Assembly: GCF_010111755.1 (NCBI RefSeq)
Contig: NC_088963.1
Coordinates: 372,001-436,000, forward strand
From: Nakaseomyces glabratus
Taxonomy: Eukaryota > Ascomycota > Saccharomycetes > Saccharomycetales > Saccharomycetaceae
Length of the DNA: 64,000 nucleotides
Reading direction: 5' to 3'
The notes beneath the pieces were generated by a model. It was not told the origin of the DNA. It saw only the letters and a program-made list of their open reading frames with translations, and ran no database searches. The position numbers and the translations under genes were made by a program. This document shows positions 31,789 to 41,535 of the stretch, one piece after another; the first letter of the stretch is position 1; every line of letters starts with the position of its first letter.

Positions 31789-32446
31789 CTGAAATTTGTG
31801 TAGGAACTTAATTTTGAAACAATTTAATTATGTGCAGTGTACGTTCAATAAAAAAAAAAAGGTAACTTTTTTTTTTTATATCTAGTAAAGTGTTCTTATT
31901 TTTTTTTAACAGTTGTTCTAAGAATAACTTTCTTATAGTTTTTGTATTTTTTGTAGTATAATAATTTTAAGAAGAGATTAGAACAAGGATTTGAAAATTG
32001 AGTACAAGTACCCCTTTATATACTTTTTTTTTCTCCCCCCGTACAGCTTGGAAAGGTCCAAAAGCTCCGAGGTTGAAAGCGGCTCTGTTGTACTAGAGTT
32101 TCAAAACAGAACCTCGGGGTTGCACAAAGCACTAAACACAAAGCACAAAAAGGCCAAAGTACAATATACTCCAACATGGTTTTTTGGTTTTATGGTTTTT
32201 GGTTTTTTGTTAGTAAGAAACACCCGCGGGGGCGGAAGGTAAAACTTAAATTAGAAAAGACGCTTATTTTTTATTGGGGGGGGGGAGATACGCAGTGTTC
32301 TGTGTTGTTGATATTCGAAAGACAGCGGGAACAACAAAGGACATCTCCGAGAAAGGTAATTGGGATGTTCCAACTCTTGAGGGCAAGTTGCCGGTTTTTC
32401 TCCCAAATGCAAATGCGGAGTACCTCGAAGTCGAAATGTAATAGAA

Positions 32447-32511
32447 GTCCTGAGTCCTGAGTCCTGAGTCCTGAGGTCCTGTACGGTACGGTCCTGTACG
32501 GTACGGTACGG
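32447..32511. repeat. tandem GTCCTGA and GTACG repeats
   Basis: Four direct copies of a 7-base unit GTCCTGA at 32447-32474, followed by two GTCCTGTACG blocks extended with GTACG units to 32511. The second part is self-complementary (GTAC), so it can form small hairpins. Confidence 0.9.
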
Positions 32512-33743
32512 CTGTTTCAGTTCTGTTTCTCTTTGGGAATGATGTAAAGCAATGAAACCCGAGCCAGAGAACGTTGAAGAACGAGATGTGAGAAATTCAA
32601 CAACCGAGTTCAGGATACCAGAAAAGAGGGGGGGATGGACAAACTATATGTGTGTGTTTTACACGTCTGTTTGTGTGTGGTCACATCCCTTGGCTCTACG
32701 TGTGCGATGTCTCTGAGGTACCCGCCCACCTTATACTCTTTTATGGTATCTGTACTAGCTTTTGTGTTGTGAGGTTCCTTTCCCCTAATTCACAGCACTT
32801 CTTCATGTTTTGTTACCTTGTGCGCATGGACCTGTGTGACCAAAAGAAATTAGCACAAAGTGGAGTATATCTCTTTGGTCATCAAAGGTCATTTCTTTCC
32901 CCCCCCCCCTTCTCCTTCCCTCAAAGATATCCCCTTTCCAATAGTGCTTTTCCTCCATTTCTCTGTGAGTGTGACCACTTTCCCCTCATCTCTTCCTAAT
33001 TTCATTTCCTATTTGGGATCTCTCATTGTGATGGACAGGATTTGCCTTACTTTTAGTCTCTCTTTTTTTGTTTACCATTTTCCTACCAAGCGGATCCATC
33101 ATGACAACAAAACAACAAACAAAGATGCTCTTCGGTGTGTTGGAAGGGAACTGAACCAGAACCCCTAAGCGTTGTACCACTGGTGGCTTTTCTTTTGGGA
33201 ATCCAAAGTAAAGAGACAAAAAAGCGATGATCCTTGCCTTTGTTCTTCCTCCCCTCGGTTCTGAGGTTTGTTTTGTGAGGCTTTTACCATTACCCCGGAT
33301 TTTCGTACTTTCCCCTTCCCCTTCTTTGTCTCGCACTACGTACATCTACTCTTCCTCATCTCCGGACAGCCGGGAGGAGGGGAGTTGGAGACGGTTAGAG
33401 TTATGAGATCTGTCGTTGAATTTTACATTCGCTTCCCTGAGGTGAAAGAAAAAAAGTGCTTGTCATTGTACGTGTATTTTACAGGTGGTTGTACGTATAT
33501 TTTACAGATCTGGTATACACTTGTTAAGGGTCCTCAAAAAATATATATGAGGAGCAAAAGATTACAGAGAGATCTCGCACAAATGAGTTGAAGATACGCG
33601 GTGTTCTGGGGCATTCGTGAACAGAGTCCATATTTCCACATAGGTCACGACTTTTACCCCAACTTCCCTTTTCCTCTTCACCGAGATTTCGATCTTTATT
33701 TAGGCCCAAGAATAAGCATCTCCGTAGGGAAGAAATAACTGAC

Positions 33744-33809
33744 ATCAACAATGTCAGCAGTGTCAGCAGTATCAACAATGTCAACAATGTCAACAATGTC
33801 AACAATGTT
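33744..33809. repeat. 9-base minisatellite
   Basis: About seven copies of a 9-base unit, consensus ATGTCAACA, with GTCAGCAGT variants in the middle. The unit length keeps one frame open and yields a Leu/Thr-rich frame on the minus strand, which I treat as a by-product of the repeat. Confidence 0.9.
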
Positions 33810-34050
33810 AATGCTCTGCTCTAACCGCCCAGTCCCACATCACAGAGTGAGAACCGGTTCCAATTGAGAGGCAACACTTTCTCTTGCATTACTCCAACGG
33901 AGCAAGATCTTCAAGGCTTGTCCCCTCTATAAGGATCTCGGAGTGGTTTGCTGTCCCCCTCCCCATCCAAATGGTTGTTCTATGCATCGGAACCCATATA
34001 CGAGGACAAGAACCACGCAATGACAGGGCTTGCACAACTGGAGATTAATT

Positions 34051-34090
34051 CCACGGGGAACCACGGGAATCCACGGGAATCCACAGGACA
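34051..34090. repeat. 10-base tandem repeat CCACGGGAAT
   Basis: Four consecutive 10-base units: two exact CCACGGGAAT copies flanked by one variant on each side. Confidence 0.9.
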
Positions 34091-34349
34091 ACTCTTCATA
34101 TTCAAAACTATTTTGAGAAGTTACTCATCTCTCTTTCCCTTACGTCAACGAACACCGACTCCACTTTTCTTGTGTAAGCACATTTCCTCTTGTTAATCTT
34201 GGTTCGTGTGCGTAATCTGTAATGCTAGCGAAGATCGGCGGGGGAGAGGGAGATTGTATGAGGACTGCGAGAGCGATGCACACGTCATTGCGATTTATCG
34301 GAGTTTTCTTCCATAGTTCTCGTTTCTTATCAAATGATAGATGGCACTT

Positions 34350-35303
34350 TCACAATACCCATTCATCAAAGTATACCGCTTCTTTGTCCATTGATGATGG
34401 TGCCATCACGGTGTGGAAGTCGAAGATGGAGTACTCCGACTCCGCATACATGTCCGTGGCGTCATCCGCTTGCGAAACGCTGGCAACCTGGTTCATCTGC
34501 ATCACGCTGGACAGTGTCACACGGTAGTGGTCGTGCAATACCCGCTCAAGCTTGTCGTCGTACACTAGAACCTCGCACAGCGAACGTATGTCCCCCAGAT
34601 TCAGCTGCACGTTGGCAACCTGCGCCTGTTCTATGAACTGCAGGATGTCCTCCAGGCTGCAGTAGTTCTTGATGCCCGGGGCGTACAGTGCGCCTTGGCT
34701 ACCGTTCTGGAAGTTGGAGAACCCGCCGGGGTACGTGCACTCAGACACGAATCTCCACACAATCGTCAGCAGACTGTTGATGAACTCCACATCCAGTTCG
34801 CTGTCGGTAAACCACGGACCACCGGTGACCTCAATGGACGGCTGCAAGTGGTACAGCATGTATATCTTACGGGTGGGGTGCTTGACACTCTTCACACTCT
34901 TCACGTACCGCTGCGACTCTAGGGACTTCAGACACTTCAGCACGACGTGCTGGTGCAGGTTCGTGCGCGCCTTGATGGTCTTGCTCCATATACCTTCACG
35001 GCCGCTGCTCTCGATGTAGGAGTACACGAGCGCTTCCTCCGCAGACATGGTCGACTTCTTCTGCGCTTCGAAGAAGTCCACCGCTTGGAACTTCAGCTCG
35101 TTGTTCTGCTTGACAAGCTTCAGCAGGTTCTTGTCTAGAAGCTCCTGCACAATAGACATCAGATCGCTCAGAGACGCTAGTCCACTGCGCTCACTCAGCT
35201 CTTGCTGGGTGAACAATGCACCCGAACCTTTAGTGATCATCACATTGTGCAGTTCCTTGGCTCGATCAGATAGCTGGATCGTGGCGTTATTGATATCACT
35301 CAT
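34350..35303 (-). CDS. RPC34: RNA polymerase III subunit C34
   Basis: Predicted protein of 317 aa, the same length as in S. cerevisiae. Rpc34 (C34/RPC6) belongs to the C82-C34-C31 subcomplex of Pol III and contacts Brf1 during recruitment and open-complex formation. Winged-helix domains occupy about residues 1-80 and 85-155 (EGIWSKTIKARTNLHQHVVLKCLKSL region). The C-terminal domain has conserved GGPWFTDSELDVEFI and Cys residues expected to hold an Fe-S cluster. The coding sequence is markedly GC-rich compared with its flanks. ATG at 35303. ATO2 is the neighbour, as in YNR002C-YNR003C. Confidence 0.96.
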   Translation of the reverse strand: MSDINNATIQLSDRAKELHNVMITKGSGALFTQQELSERSGLASLSDLMSIVQELLDKNLLKLVKQNNELKFQAVDFFEAQKKSTMSAEEALVYSYIESSGREGIWSKTIKARTNLHQHVVLKCLKSLESQRYVKSVKSVKHPTRKIYMLYHLQPSIEVTGGPWFTDSELDVEFINSLLTIVWRFVSECTYPGGFSNFQNGSQGALYAPGIKNYCSLEDILQFIEQAQVANVQLNLGDIRSLCEVLVYDDKLERVLHDHYRVTLSSVMQMNQVASVSQADDATDMYAESEYSIFDFHTVMAPSSMDKEAVYFDEWVL

Positions 35304-35422
35304 CGTCCGTTGTTCAATATATCCTCACTAAAATGTGTGCTTGCTTGTAGAGAAAAAAAACAAGCCAACTCAACGCGATCACAATGCGATGCTATATATC
35401 TTGTCTATGCTCTAATATATGG

Positions 35423-35432
35423 AGCTCATCGC
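35423..35432 (-). promoter_or_regulatory. PAC motif upstream of RPC34
   Basis: A perfect GCGATGAGCT on the minus strand, 120 bases before the RPC34 start. An A-rich stretch with two TGAAAAAATC-like repeats, reminiscent of RRPE, lies just upstream at about 35462-35482. PAC is the classic element of Pol I and Pol III subunit genes. Confidence 0.8.
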
Positions 35433-35541
35433 ACTAGCCGTGATAAAAAAAAAATATGCAATCTGAAAAAATCTGAAAAAATAACAAACTGAGATGCTCT
35501 ACGGATCATTACTATGTACGGCATTCAAAGAAAATTTTAAC

Positions 35542-35552
35542 AAAAAAAAAAA
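35542..35552 (-). terminator. Pol III terminator of tRNA-Met
   Basis: An A run on the plus strand, read as T run on the minus strand directly after the tRNA 3' end. Confidence 0.8.
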
Positions 35553-35624
35553 TAGCGCCGCCTAGTTTCGATCTAGGGACATCAGGGTTATGAGCCCTGC
35601 GCGCTTCCACTGCGCCACGGCGCT
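35553..35624 (-). tRNA. tRNA-Met (elongator, anticodon CAT)
   Basis: A 72-base intronless cloverleaf on the minus strand. Acceptor AGCGCCG pairs with CGGCGCT, discriminator A. The D-arm reads GCGCAGTGGAAGCGC, the anticodon arm CAGGGCTCATAACCCTG, and the T-arm CCTAGATCGAAACTAGG. A T run follows on the minus strand (35542-35550 as A on the plus strand). It lies between RPC34 and SEC21, at the join of YNR-like and YNL-like gene order. Confidence 0.94.
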
Positions 35625-35980
35625 TACCGTTTTGATATTATTCAACTGTGTTGTAGTTAACCATATTGAGAAGGATTTTCACGTGAAGATTGTACGTGAA
35701 AAGGTATTACAATTGACACCCCCCCTCTAGACGGCCGGTCAGACAGTACCAAGGATATACTTCCAGACAGAATAAGTATCGTTTTAATTATTGCTTGTTT
35801 AATTGTTTATTTTTCTAAAATACATATCGATGTTGGTTGGTTAGATATTTATGTTATGTACTAGATAGGGCAGATGAAAATCTTTCAGTTATCATTCTAG
35901 TCTAACCATGGACCTTTTTTTTTTAACTCTTTATGATAAGCCTGGTTTGTTGCGCTGCTGGTTTTTTCCTTCCATTTTTT
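35625..35980. other. SEC21 downstream spacer
   Basis: 356 bases between tRNA-Met and the SEC21 stop. It holds a TCACGTGA palindrome near 35680 and a C-run near 35719-35725. No gene is seen. Confidence 0.5.
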
Positions 35981-38779
35981 TTAAATAACACTGTTAACAA
36001 GGTCCGCACATAGAGTGGCATCTTCTGCTTTACCTTGGACCTTCAATGCAACACCCTTGGAACTCTTGATGAATTTGACTAACATACCGATCTTGGAGCC
36101 AGTTAGTGCACTCTTACCGAATAGCTTCAATGTATGAGAGTTGGAGTCACCACCAACATACTGTGTGCTACCAAGTGGAAGACAGCTGGTGTTTTGGATG
36201 ACTTTATCTACTACTTCTTGTATGCTGATATCTTCTTGGATGTTATACACAGCGATTTCTTCGTGTGGAAGCTCGTCAAACGCAGAGGTGAAGTTACCAA
36301 CAAACGAACTCTTGACATAGTCACCACCACTTAGTGTGATTGGATCGATCTCGTACTCATCTTCGAAACCTTCATCACCCTCAAATGGCTCATTGGTGTC
36401 TGGGTTAACTTCTCTAGTCGTGAAGTTAATGCTGTTCATGAAAGTCTCTGTGACAATAGCCTCTGGCTTCTTGAAGGCGACATAACAGGATGATTCCGCA
36501 CTAGGTAGTAGTCTATCAATTGGAATGGTGAATTGTTCTTCCAGGGTAACATCACCAGATTCTTCTGGAACACAGGAAACAGAAACATTATCCAAGATAA
36601 CATCGGTCAAAGTGTTCCTGATGTTGAATTGAATGACAACATGGTCGGCAAAGAGATGCTTGATACCAGTGACAACAAACTCGGCTTCTGGTTCTGTTAG
36701 TGGTACAGCCTTAGTGGTATTCACTATAGATCCGAAAGCGTTTATCTCTGGGATAGCAGCCATCTCCTCGGCATACTTGGCAGCCAATAGGTCATCCTTA
36801 CCATCATCGTATTCAGCTTCAGCATTGAAGTTCTCTCCAGCACTGTTGGATGTAGATTCTGTCTTGCTTGAATCTCTAGTCTTGTCACCTTTGTTTTCGA
36901 AGATCTTCTCTTGCTTCTTCTTCAATTCCATCGCCTTTAATTCATCTTCAGCATACTTTGGAATACTCTGAGAGTCAAATGGAGTTTGGAAGGAGTCGGT
37001 GTTGGAAGATAGGTAAGCAGAAAGCTTAGACTCCAAAGAGGATAGGTCATAAGCGGAACTAGATTGGATAAGATCGTTGGCAACTTTATCATTCTTCTCC
37101 TTTGCTGCTTCTATAAACTTCAAAGCAATGGATGCTCTGTCTCTAACTTCGTCATCCTTGTCATGAACAATTCTCTTCAAAAGACTGATAATGGATTCAC
37201 AAAGAGTAGAATCATTCTTTGTTAGCGCGAACTTTGATAAAGCTACTACAGCGGCAGATCTAATAATGGAGTTTTCTAGAACAACTCTGTTGTAAATGTG
37301 TCTAACGTATAGAGATGGGTTGGTGGTACTTGGACCTTCTTTACCCAATAGATGCAGAATTCTGACTAATATTTCGTTATATTCACAGTCTTCAATAAAG
37401 TCACACAGATTCTCTAGTGCAAGTTCCTTTGATTGAGGAACGAAGCTTACAATATCAATCAAAGCTTCCACGATACTGTTCTTATACTTGAAACCACCTT
37501 CACTATTCTTTAGTACATCAATCAAGAAAGTGACAATGGACTTCCATTCTTGTGGGAAATTCAAAGATAGTGTACGCACGGCATCAACGATAATGATCTT
37601 GAAGTCGTCGGAAACATCATGAATAAACCTTGTAATGGTGTGAATCAAAGATGAAATATTCTTAGCTGTACCTGTCTTTAGCAAAGTAGTGATAGCATAA
37701 GTAGAGATGTTTCTGTTGGAGTCGTTTACTAGAGATTCTAGCTCTGGGTTACAGATGGCAATCTTTTCTGGAGAAATCATAGAAATTCTGTTTAGGATAC
37801 GCAAAGTTGCAAATCTTGTAGAAACACGAGGTACACTTAGCAAGGATTGCAAGGCAGAGATAGCGGCAGCATAAAGTTCTGGAGAAACCAATCTTGGGTT
37901 GTGAATGGCAAAAGAAGTGATCATCTTAGCAGTTTCTAATTGCACAGATTCAAACTTGTTTGACAGCCAGTTGTTCAACAATGGCTTAAATTGCGTGAAT
38001 AATTGTGGGTCCTTTTGAATCAATTCGCTGACTATTCTCACCAATTCAACCTTCGCAAGTTGGTTCTTCAAAACATTGCCTTCAGAGAATTGTCTAACCA
38101 ACTTCAACAAAGCCATTTTGTCATTTTTCTTTAATTGGTATAATAGACCCAGAGCATGGTATTGTGTGATGTAAGTGGAGTTTGGGTAATACTCGCCATT
38201 CATGCTTGAGCTTGGGAACTGTTTCAAATCAACAACGGCTTCTTGTGTTTCATTGGTGAATCTCTTGACGGTAACTTCAGAGATTGGCAATAGATGGTAA
38301 GAAGTACACAAGGCAGCAGAAGAGATCGATGGATGTTTGCTAACCAAAGCACTTTTCAGTAATCTTTCGGCGGAGAAAGCGGTAGACTCATCTAAGACAT
38401 TTGTTAATGATCTGATGGCATTTGGCTTAACCAGGTCAGAACCGTTTTGCACATCTTTCATAATGGAAGAAGTAGCCATTAAGACATCCTCTGAAATACC
38501 ACTGAACTCTTTGATGGCCAAGTAAACCAGTTGTCTCAAGGAATCGTTAGGGTATTGAAACAACTTCGAGATCGAGAAGAATAAGGCGGTAGCTTCGTTC
38601 CTTGGGAAAGTTTCACCTTGTGCCAACAGTCTCAAAAGACGAGAAATAAGCAATCTACATCTCTTTGGGTTGACAGGAGTCTCATTGAATGTGTTCATAC
38701 AATCCTGATAGATAGTCATCTTATCAGGAAGATCGGAGGAGCCCGCCTGCTCGAACTTCTTATATGTTGACGTGGACAT
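35981..38779 (-). CDS. SEC21: Coatomer gamma subunit
   Basis: Predicted protein of 932 aa (S. cerevisiae 935). Sec21 is gamma-COP of the COPI coat, needed for retrograde Golgi-to-ER transport. The N-terminal ~550 residues form an adaptin-like alpha-solenoid. A charged linker at about 610-680 follows, then the gamma-COP appendage with a beta-sandwich and a C-terminal platform (ending LCADLVNSVI). ATG at 38779 gives MSTSTYKKFEQ, the family start. The downstream neighbour on the map is CAF40, matching YNL287W-YNL288W. Confidence 0.97.
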   Translation of the reverse strand: MSTSTYKKFEQAGSSDLPDKMTIYQDCMNTFNETPVNPKRCRLLISRLLRLLAQGETFPRNEATALFFSISKLFQYPNDSLRQLVYLAIKEFSGISEDVLMATSSIMKDVQNGSDLVKPNAIRSLTNVLDESTAFSAERLLKSALVSKHPSISSAALCTSYHLLPISEVTVKRFTNETQEAVVDLKQFPSSSMNGEYYPNSTYITQYHALGLLYQLKKNDKMALLKLVRQFSEGNVLKNQLAKVELVRIVSELIQKDPQLFTQFKPLLNNWLSNKFESVQLETAKMITSFAIHNPRLVSPELYAAAISALQSLLSVPRVSTRFATLRILNRISMISPEKIAICNPELESLVNDSNRNISTYAITTLLKTGTAKNISSLIHTITRFIHDVSDDFKIIIVDAVRTLSLNFPQEWKSIVTFLIDVLKNSEGGFKYKNSIVEALIDIVSFVPQSKELALENLCDFIEDCEYNEILVRILHLLGKEGPSTTNPSLYVRHIYNRVVLENSIIRSAAVVALSKFALTKNDSTLCESIISLLKRIVHDKDDEVRDRASIALKFIEAAKEKNDKVANDLIQSSSAYDLSSLESKLSAYLSSNTDSFQTPFDSQSIPKYAEDELKAMELKKKQEKIFENKGDKTRDSSKTESTSNSAGENFNAEAEYDDGKDDLLAAKYAEEMAAIPEINAFGSIVNTTKAVPLTEPEAEFVVTGIKHLFADHVVIQFNIRNTLTDVILDNVSVSCVPEESGDVTLEEQFTIPIDRLLPSAESSCYVAFKKPEAIVTETFMNSINFTTREVNPDTNEPFEGDEGFEDEYEIDPITLSGGDYVKSSFVGNFTSAFDELPHEEIAVYNIQEDISIQEVVDKVIQNTSCLPLGSTQYVGGDSNSHTLKLFGKSALTGSKIGMLVKFIKSSKGVALKVQGKAEDATLCADLVNSVI

Positions 38780-39576
38780 CTTTTTTCTTTGATTCGAAAT
38801 TCTTCTATTCTCAGTTGTAAATTAAGAGTATCTAGTCCTTTTTTATCTTTAGAAAGAAACAACTAGGATACCAGGAAATGGATTAGCTGTTATATCCTTC
38901 TTCTCCTGTATTGATTCCTCAAATAATCCAGATGTTGTTACGCGCGTGAGTTCTGTACTATCGTATCTTAACAACAGTATCGAGGAGGCACACAGCAAAA
39001 GAACGATTCCCACTTCCAAACAACGAGATCTTGGGGATTGGTCACTTCTTCACCTTGTCATGACTTTCCCATGGGATAGAAACCCGCTGTGTATTATATC
39101 AATTGAGTTCAGGAAGGAATCCTTTCCAAACTTCCCTGAGTTTCGCTCTCGGTTTCGCAACTTTCTTTCGAAGGGACCAGTAGTGAAAAGTGATGGGGCC
39201 CTTTCGTAGCTTTGTATGTTACGTATGAAGGTATGAATATAACTGTCCTCCACTTAAGTTACTGAATAGGATAAAAGTATTGTAAATATTCGAATTATGT
39301 TACAGATTATCTATGATATATATGTTCTTGTGCGTATGTGGGGAAGTATTAGGTCTGTGATGTAGTAATTTGGGTGGAACTCAAGTGCCTGATAATAAAA
39401 ATGCTTTTTGGTCATGAAAAATAATTGAAATGCTAAAGTGGTGTATGGGGGAGAAGTGGGAGGGGAAAGCTGGAAAGAAATGAAAAGTATTAAAGTAGTT
39501 TTGAATAAAATAATAATAATAGTAATAACACGGATCTTTTTTTTTGTGTCGAAAAGAATTGCCTTTTATTCCTTTC
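38780..39576. promoter_or_regulatory. SEC21 upstream / CAF40 downstream region
   Basis: 797 bases between two minus-strand genes, holding the SEC21 promoter and CAF40 3' UTR. Short frames at 38946-39209 lack an ATG start. No feature is recognised. Confidence 0.5.
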
Positions 39577-40671
39577 TTAGTTTTCTTCGTTTAATGTCAA
39601 TAGTAATTGAGCCAGACATCTCTTGGTGGCGACATCATCCATCAGAACTTCTGTGAAGGTGTTGTCTCTTAGCTTGTTTGGGAGTACTACTTTCAGTACA
39701 CGTCTAGCCTCAAGATCGTCGCTCAACCTCAGATAGCATCTTATTATATGTTTCAGCAGCCTGCCGGGAGGTGTGTGGACAGTCAAATGTTCTACCATGT
39801 CCTTTAGTACATTAGTGACCGCATAGAATCTCTCTAATGTGGCACAGATGTATTGTAGCCCAACGTCATCCAGCAAGATCTTCTGTAGAATGAAGATAGC
39901 CACGGTCTTTGAGAGCTCGGACGAGGATTCCATGATTCTGAGACACAGTGGCACTATGTCGGTTCTCAACAGGAACCCGATAACATCCTTGGAGTCGTTC
40001 TTCACAAGAGCACCAATGACACCGAGGGATGTCAGTCTCAAGTACTCAAAGGTTCTCTGTCTCGAAGTTGTGTTTAGGAATGGGAACAGAAACATTGGGA
40101 AATGTGCTTGTAAGAATAGATGTTTGGTTTCTGAGTGGGAAGCCACACATTGCAATAGTACCAGCGCGTTGCAGACCCTGTTAGATAACTGGCTGGTAAG
40201 GAGTTGTGGTTGAAGCATTGGGTACACGGATATTATTTCGTTCAGCAGTGAGGTCATGACGCCAAAGGAGGACCATAGCACAATCGCCAGGTCGTCGAAC
40301 TGCTCACGCTTCCTCCCGAGCTCCAGCAACGCTTGCTCCTTCTGTGGACCGTACGTCAACTCGCATATCCAATGGTAAACGTTGGGGTCGTCTAGTGCAT
40401 GTTGCGCCGTACCTGCAGGAGCATTACCACTCGAAGCGTTATTATTGGCAGAAGCGGCATTAGCATTCGAGCTACCAGCATTACCACCCGCACTCGCGTT
40501 TGGATTCTGATTGCCAGCATTGCCAGCATTGCCAGCATTGCCACCGGCACCCATAGGCGGAACACCCATCGGCATATTGCCCATCCCCATCATGTTCGGA
40601 TTCAACCCAGGAGGAGGTATCACCCCGTCATCCAGAGAAAGAGCACCCACCGTATGCACACCAACATTCAT
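39577..40671 (-). CDS. CAF40: CCR4-NOT subunit Caf40
   Basis: Predicted protein of 364 aa (S. cerevisiae 373). Caf40 (CNOT9/Rcd1) is a peptide- and RNA-binding armadillo-type subunit of the CCR4-NOT deadenylase complex. The first ~95 residues are low complexity: a Met/Gly/Pro part, then repeated GNAGNAGNAG and Asn/Ala/Ser runs. The conserved Rcd1 core follows, from [22 protein letters not shown] to the end. ATG at 40671 (MNVGVHTVG) was preferred over an upstream GTG. The C-terminal core is GC-rich for this genome. Confidence 0.96.
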   Translation of the reverse strand: MNVGVHTVGALSLDDGVIPPPGLNPNMMGMGNMPMGVPPMGAGGNAGNAGNAGNQNPNASAGGNAGSSNANAASANNNASSGNAPAGTAQHALDDPNVYHWICELTYGPQKEQALLELGRKREQFDDLAIVLWSSFGVMTSLLNEIISVYPMLQPQLLTSQLSNRVCNALVLLQCVASHSETKHLFLQAHFPMFLFPFLNTTSRQRTFEYLRLTSLGVIGALVKNDSKDVIGFLLRTDIVPLCLRIMESSSELSKTVAIFILQKILLDDVGLQYICATLERFYAVTNVLKDMVEHLTVHTPPGRLLKHIIRCYLRLSDDLEARRVLKVVLPNKLRDNTFTEVLMDDVATKRCLAQLLLTLNEEN

Positions 40672-41535
40672 TGTTTTTATCACTTGCTTATAGTTATTTT
40701 CTCAGTGTAATCCCTATTGGGTTGGCCCTGAGTCTTGAAGCAACTTAGCTGTTGTGCTTCTGTTATTATTTCTTTTCTTCTATGCGGGAAGAAGTGGACT
40801 TGTGCGATTTTTGGCTCTTCGCTTCGTCCTGAGTGTGGGTTTGGGCCATATTACCCGGCTTTTTACACACTATAAAGTAATGCGCAGCTATATGGGCCTT
40901 GGGGCATGTATAGAGAGTAGTGTAGTTCTCAGGACATGGAATACTCTACTCTGTACAAGTTCCTCGATCTGCAAGAACTACGGTGTGAAGTTGTATTGTA
41001 CTTGTTCTACTGTTTTGACTTTTACAAAACGGATTATTCCTATTTGGTAGATGTATCAGAAATTTGGGTATAGTTAGATATACTTCAACGGTTACCGAGT
41101 ACTGGTATCCTTTCAGACTGGTGCACAGCTATTTTGTCGTCATATCAATCTACCATGTTTTTGGAAAAAGAAATCCATTCTATATTCTCCAACGCCTCCG
41201 CCATTCCATAAGAATGATGTTGTCACAATTTGTGTCCACACAAATTGTAAATAACATCTCACCTATGCAACATCAACGGGACCAAGTGAGATACGGTTAT
41301 CTCCTTTTGGAGTAGATGCGTTGGGGATACTCTCTTTCTTGTATCTGTTACTAGAAGGAAGGAAATATCCGTTGAGACAAACGATTCTTGCGTCGCTTTT
41401 TATACTTTTTTTTTTTCGTTCTGGCAACCTTCGATGGGTTGCGCACACGTACAAGGTGCCTGTTAGGGTTTCTTCCAGCTATAACTGCATTAATGATATC
41501 TATGGATACTATTTTGTCTATATTCTGTACTTGTG
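40672..41535. other. CAF40 upstream / RFC3 downstream region
   Basis: 864 bases between two minus-strand genes. In S. cerevisiae the cyclin PCL1 (YNL289W) lies between CAF40 and RFC3; no cyclin-like sequence is seen here on either strand. The first 300 bases should contain the CAF40 promoter. Confidence 0.6.

Larger units (their letters stand above)
31789..34349. other. 2.6-kb gene-free region upstream of ATO2
   Basis: 2561 bases between the ATO2 start and the RPC34 end, both on the minus strand. The proximal part has T/A tracts. Further out there are a 10-base G run (32276-32285), an 11-base C run (32899-32909), several short tandem repeats, a GCGGGGG stretch near 32225 that resembles a Mig1-type site, and many pyrimidine-rich segments. 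Frames of 80-120 codons occur, but none gives a recognisable protein and they overlap one another. It is probably a long, repeat-rich regulatory region for a glucose-repressed transporter; that is inference. Confidence 0.5.

Noticed and set aside
32652..33345. Overlapping frames of 100-119 codons on both strands
   Set aside because: They fall in pyrimidine-rich simple sequence, overlap each other, and give low-complexity Ser/Phe/Pro peptides without recognisable domains.
33524..33805. Leu/Thr-rich minus-strand frame of 93 codons
   Set aside because: Its hydrophobic start is simply the translation of the 9-base minisatellite; no homology is recognised.
38946..39209. Plus-strand frame of 87 codons upstream of SEC21
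   Set aside because: It starts at GTG, has no early ATG, and no recognised similarity; it sits in the SEC21 promoter.
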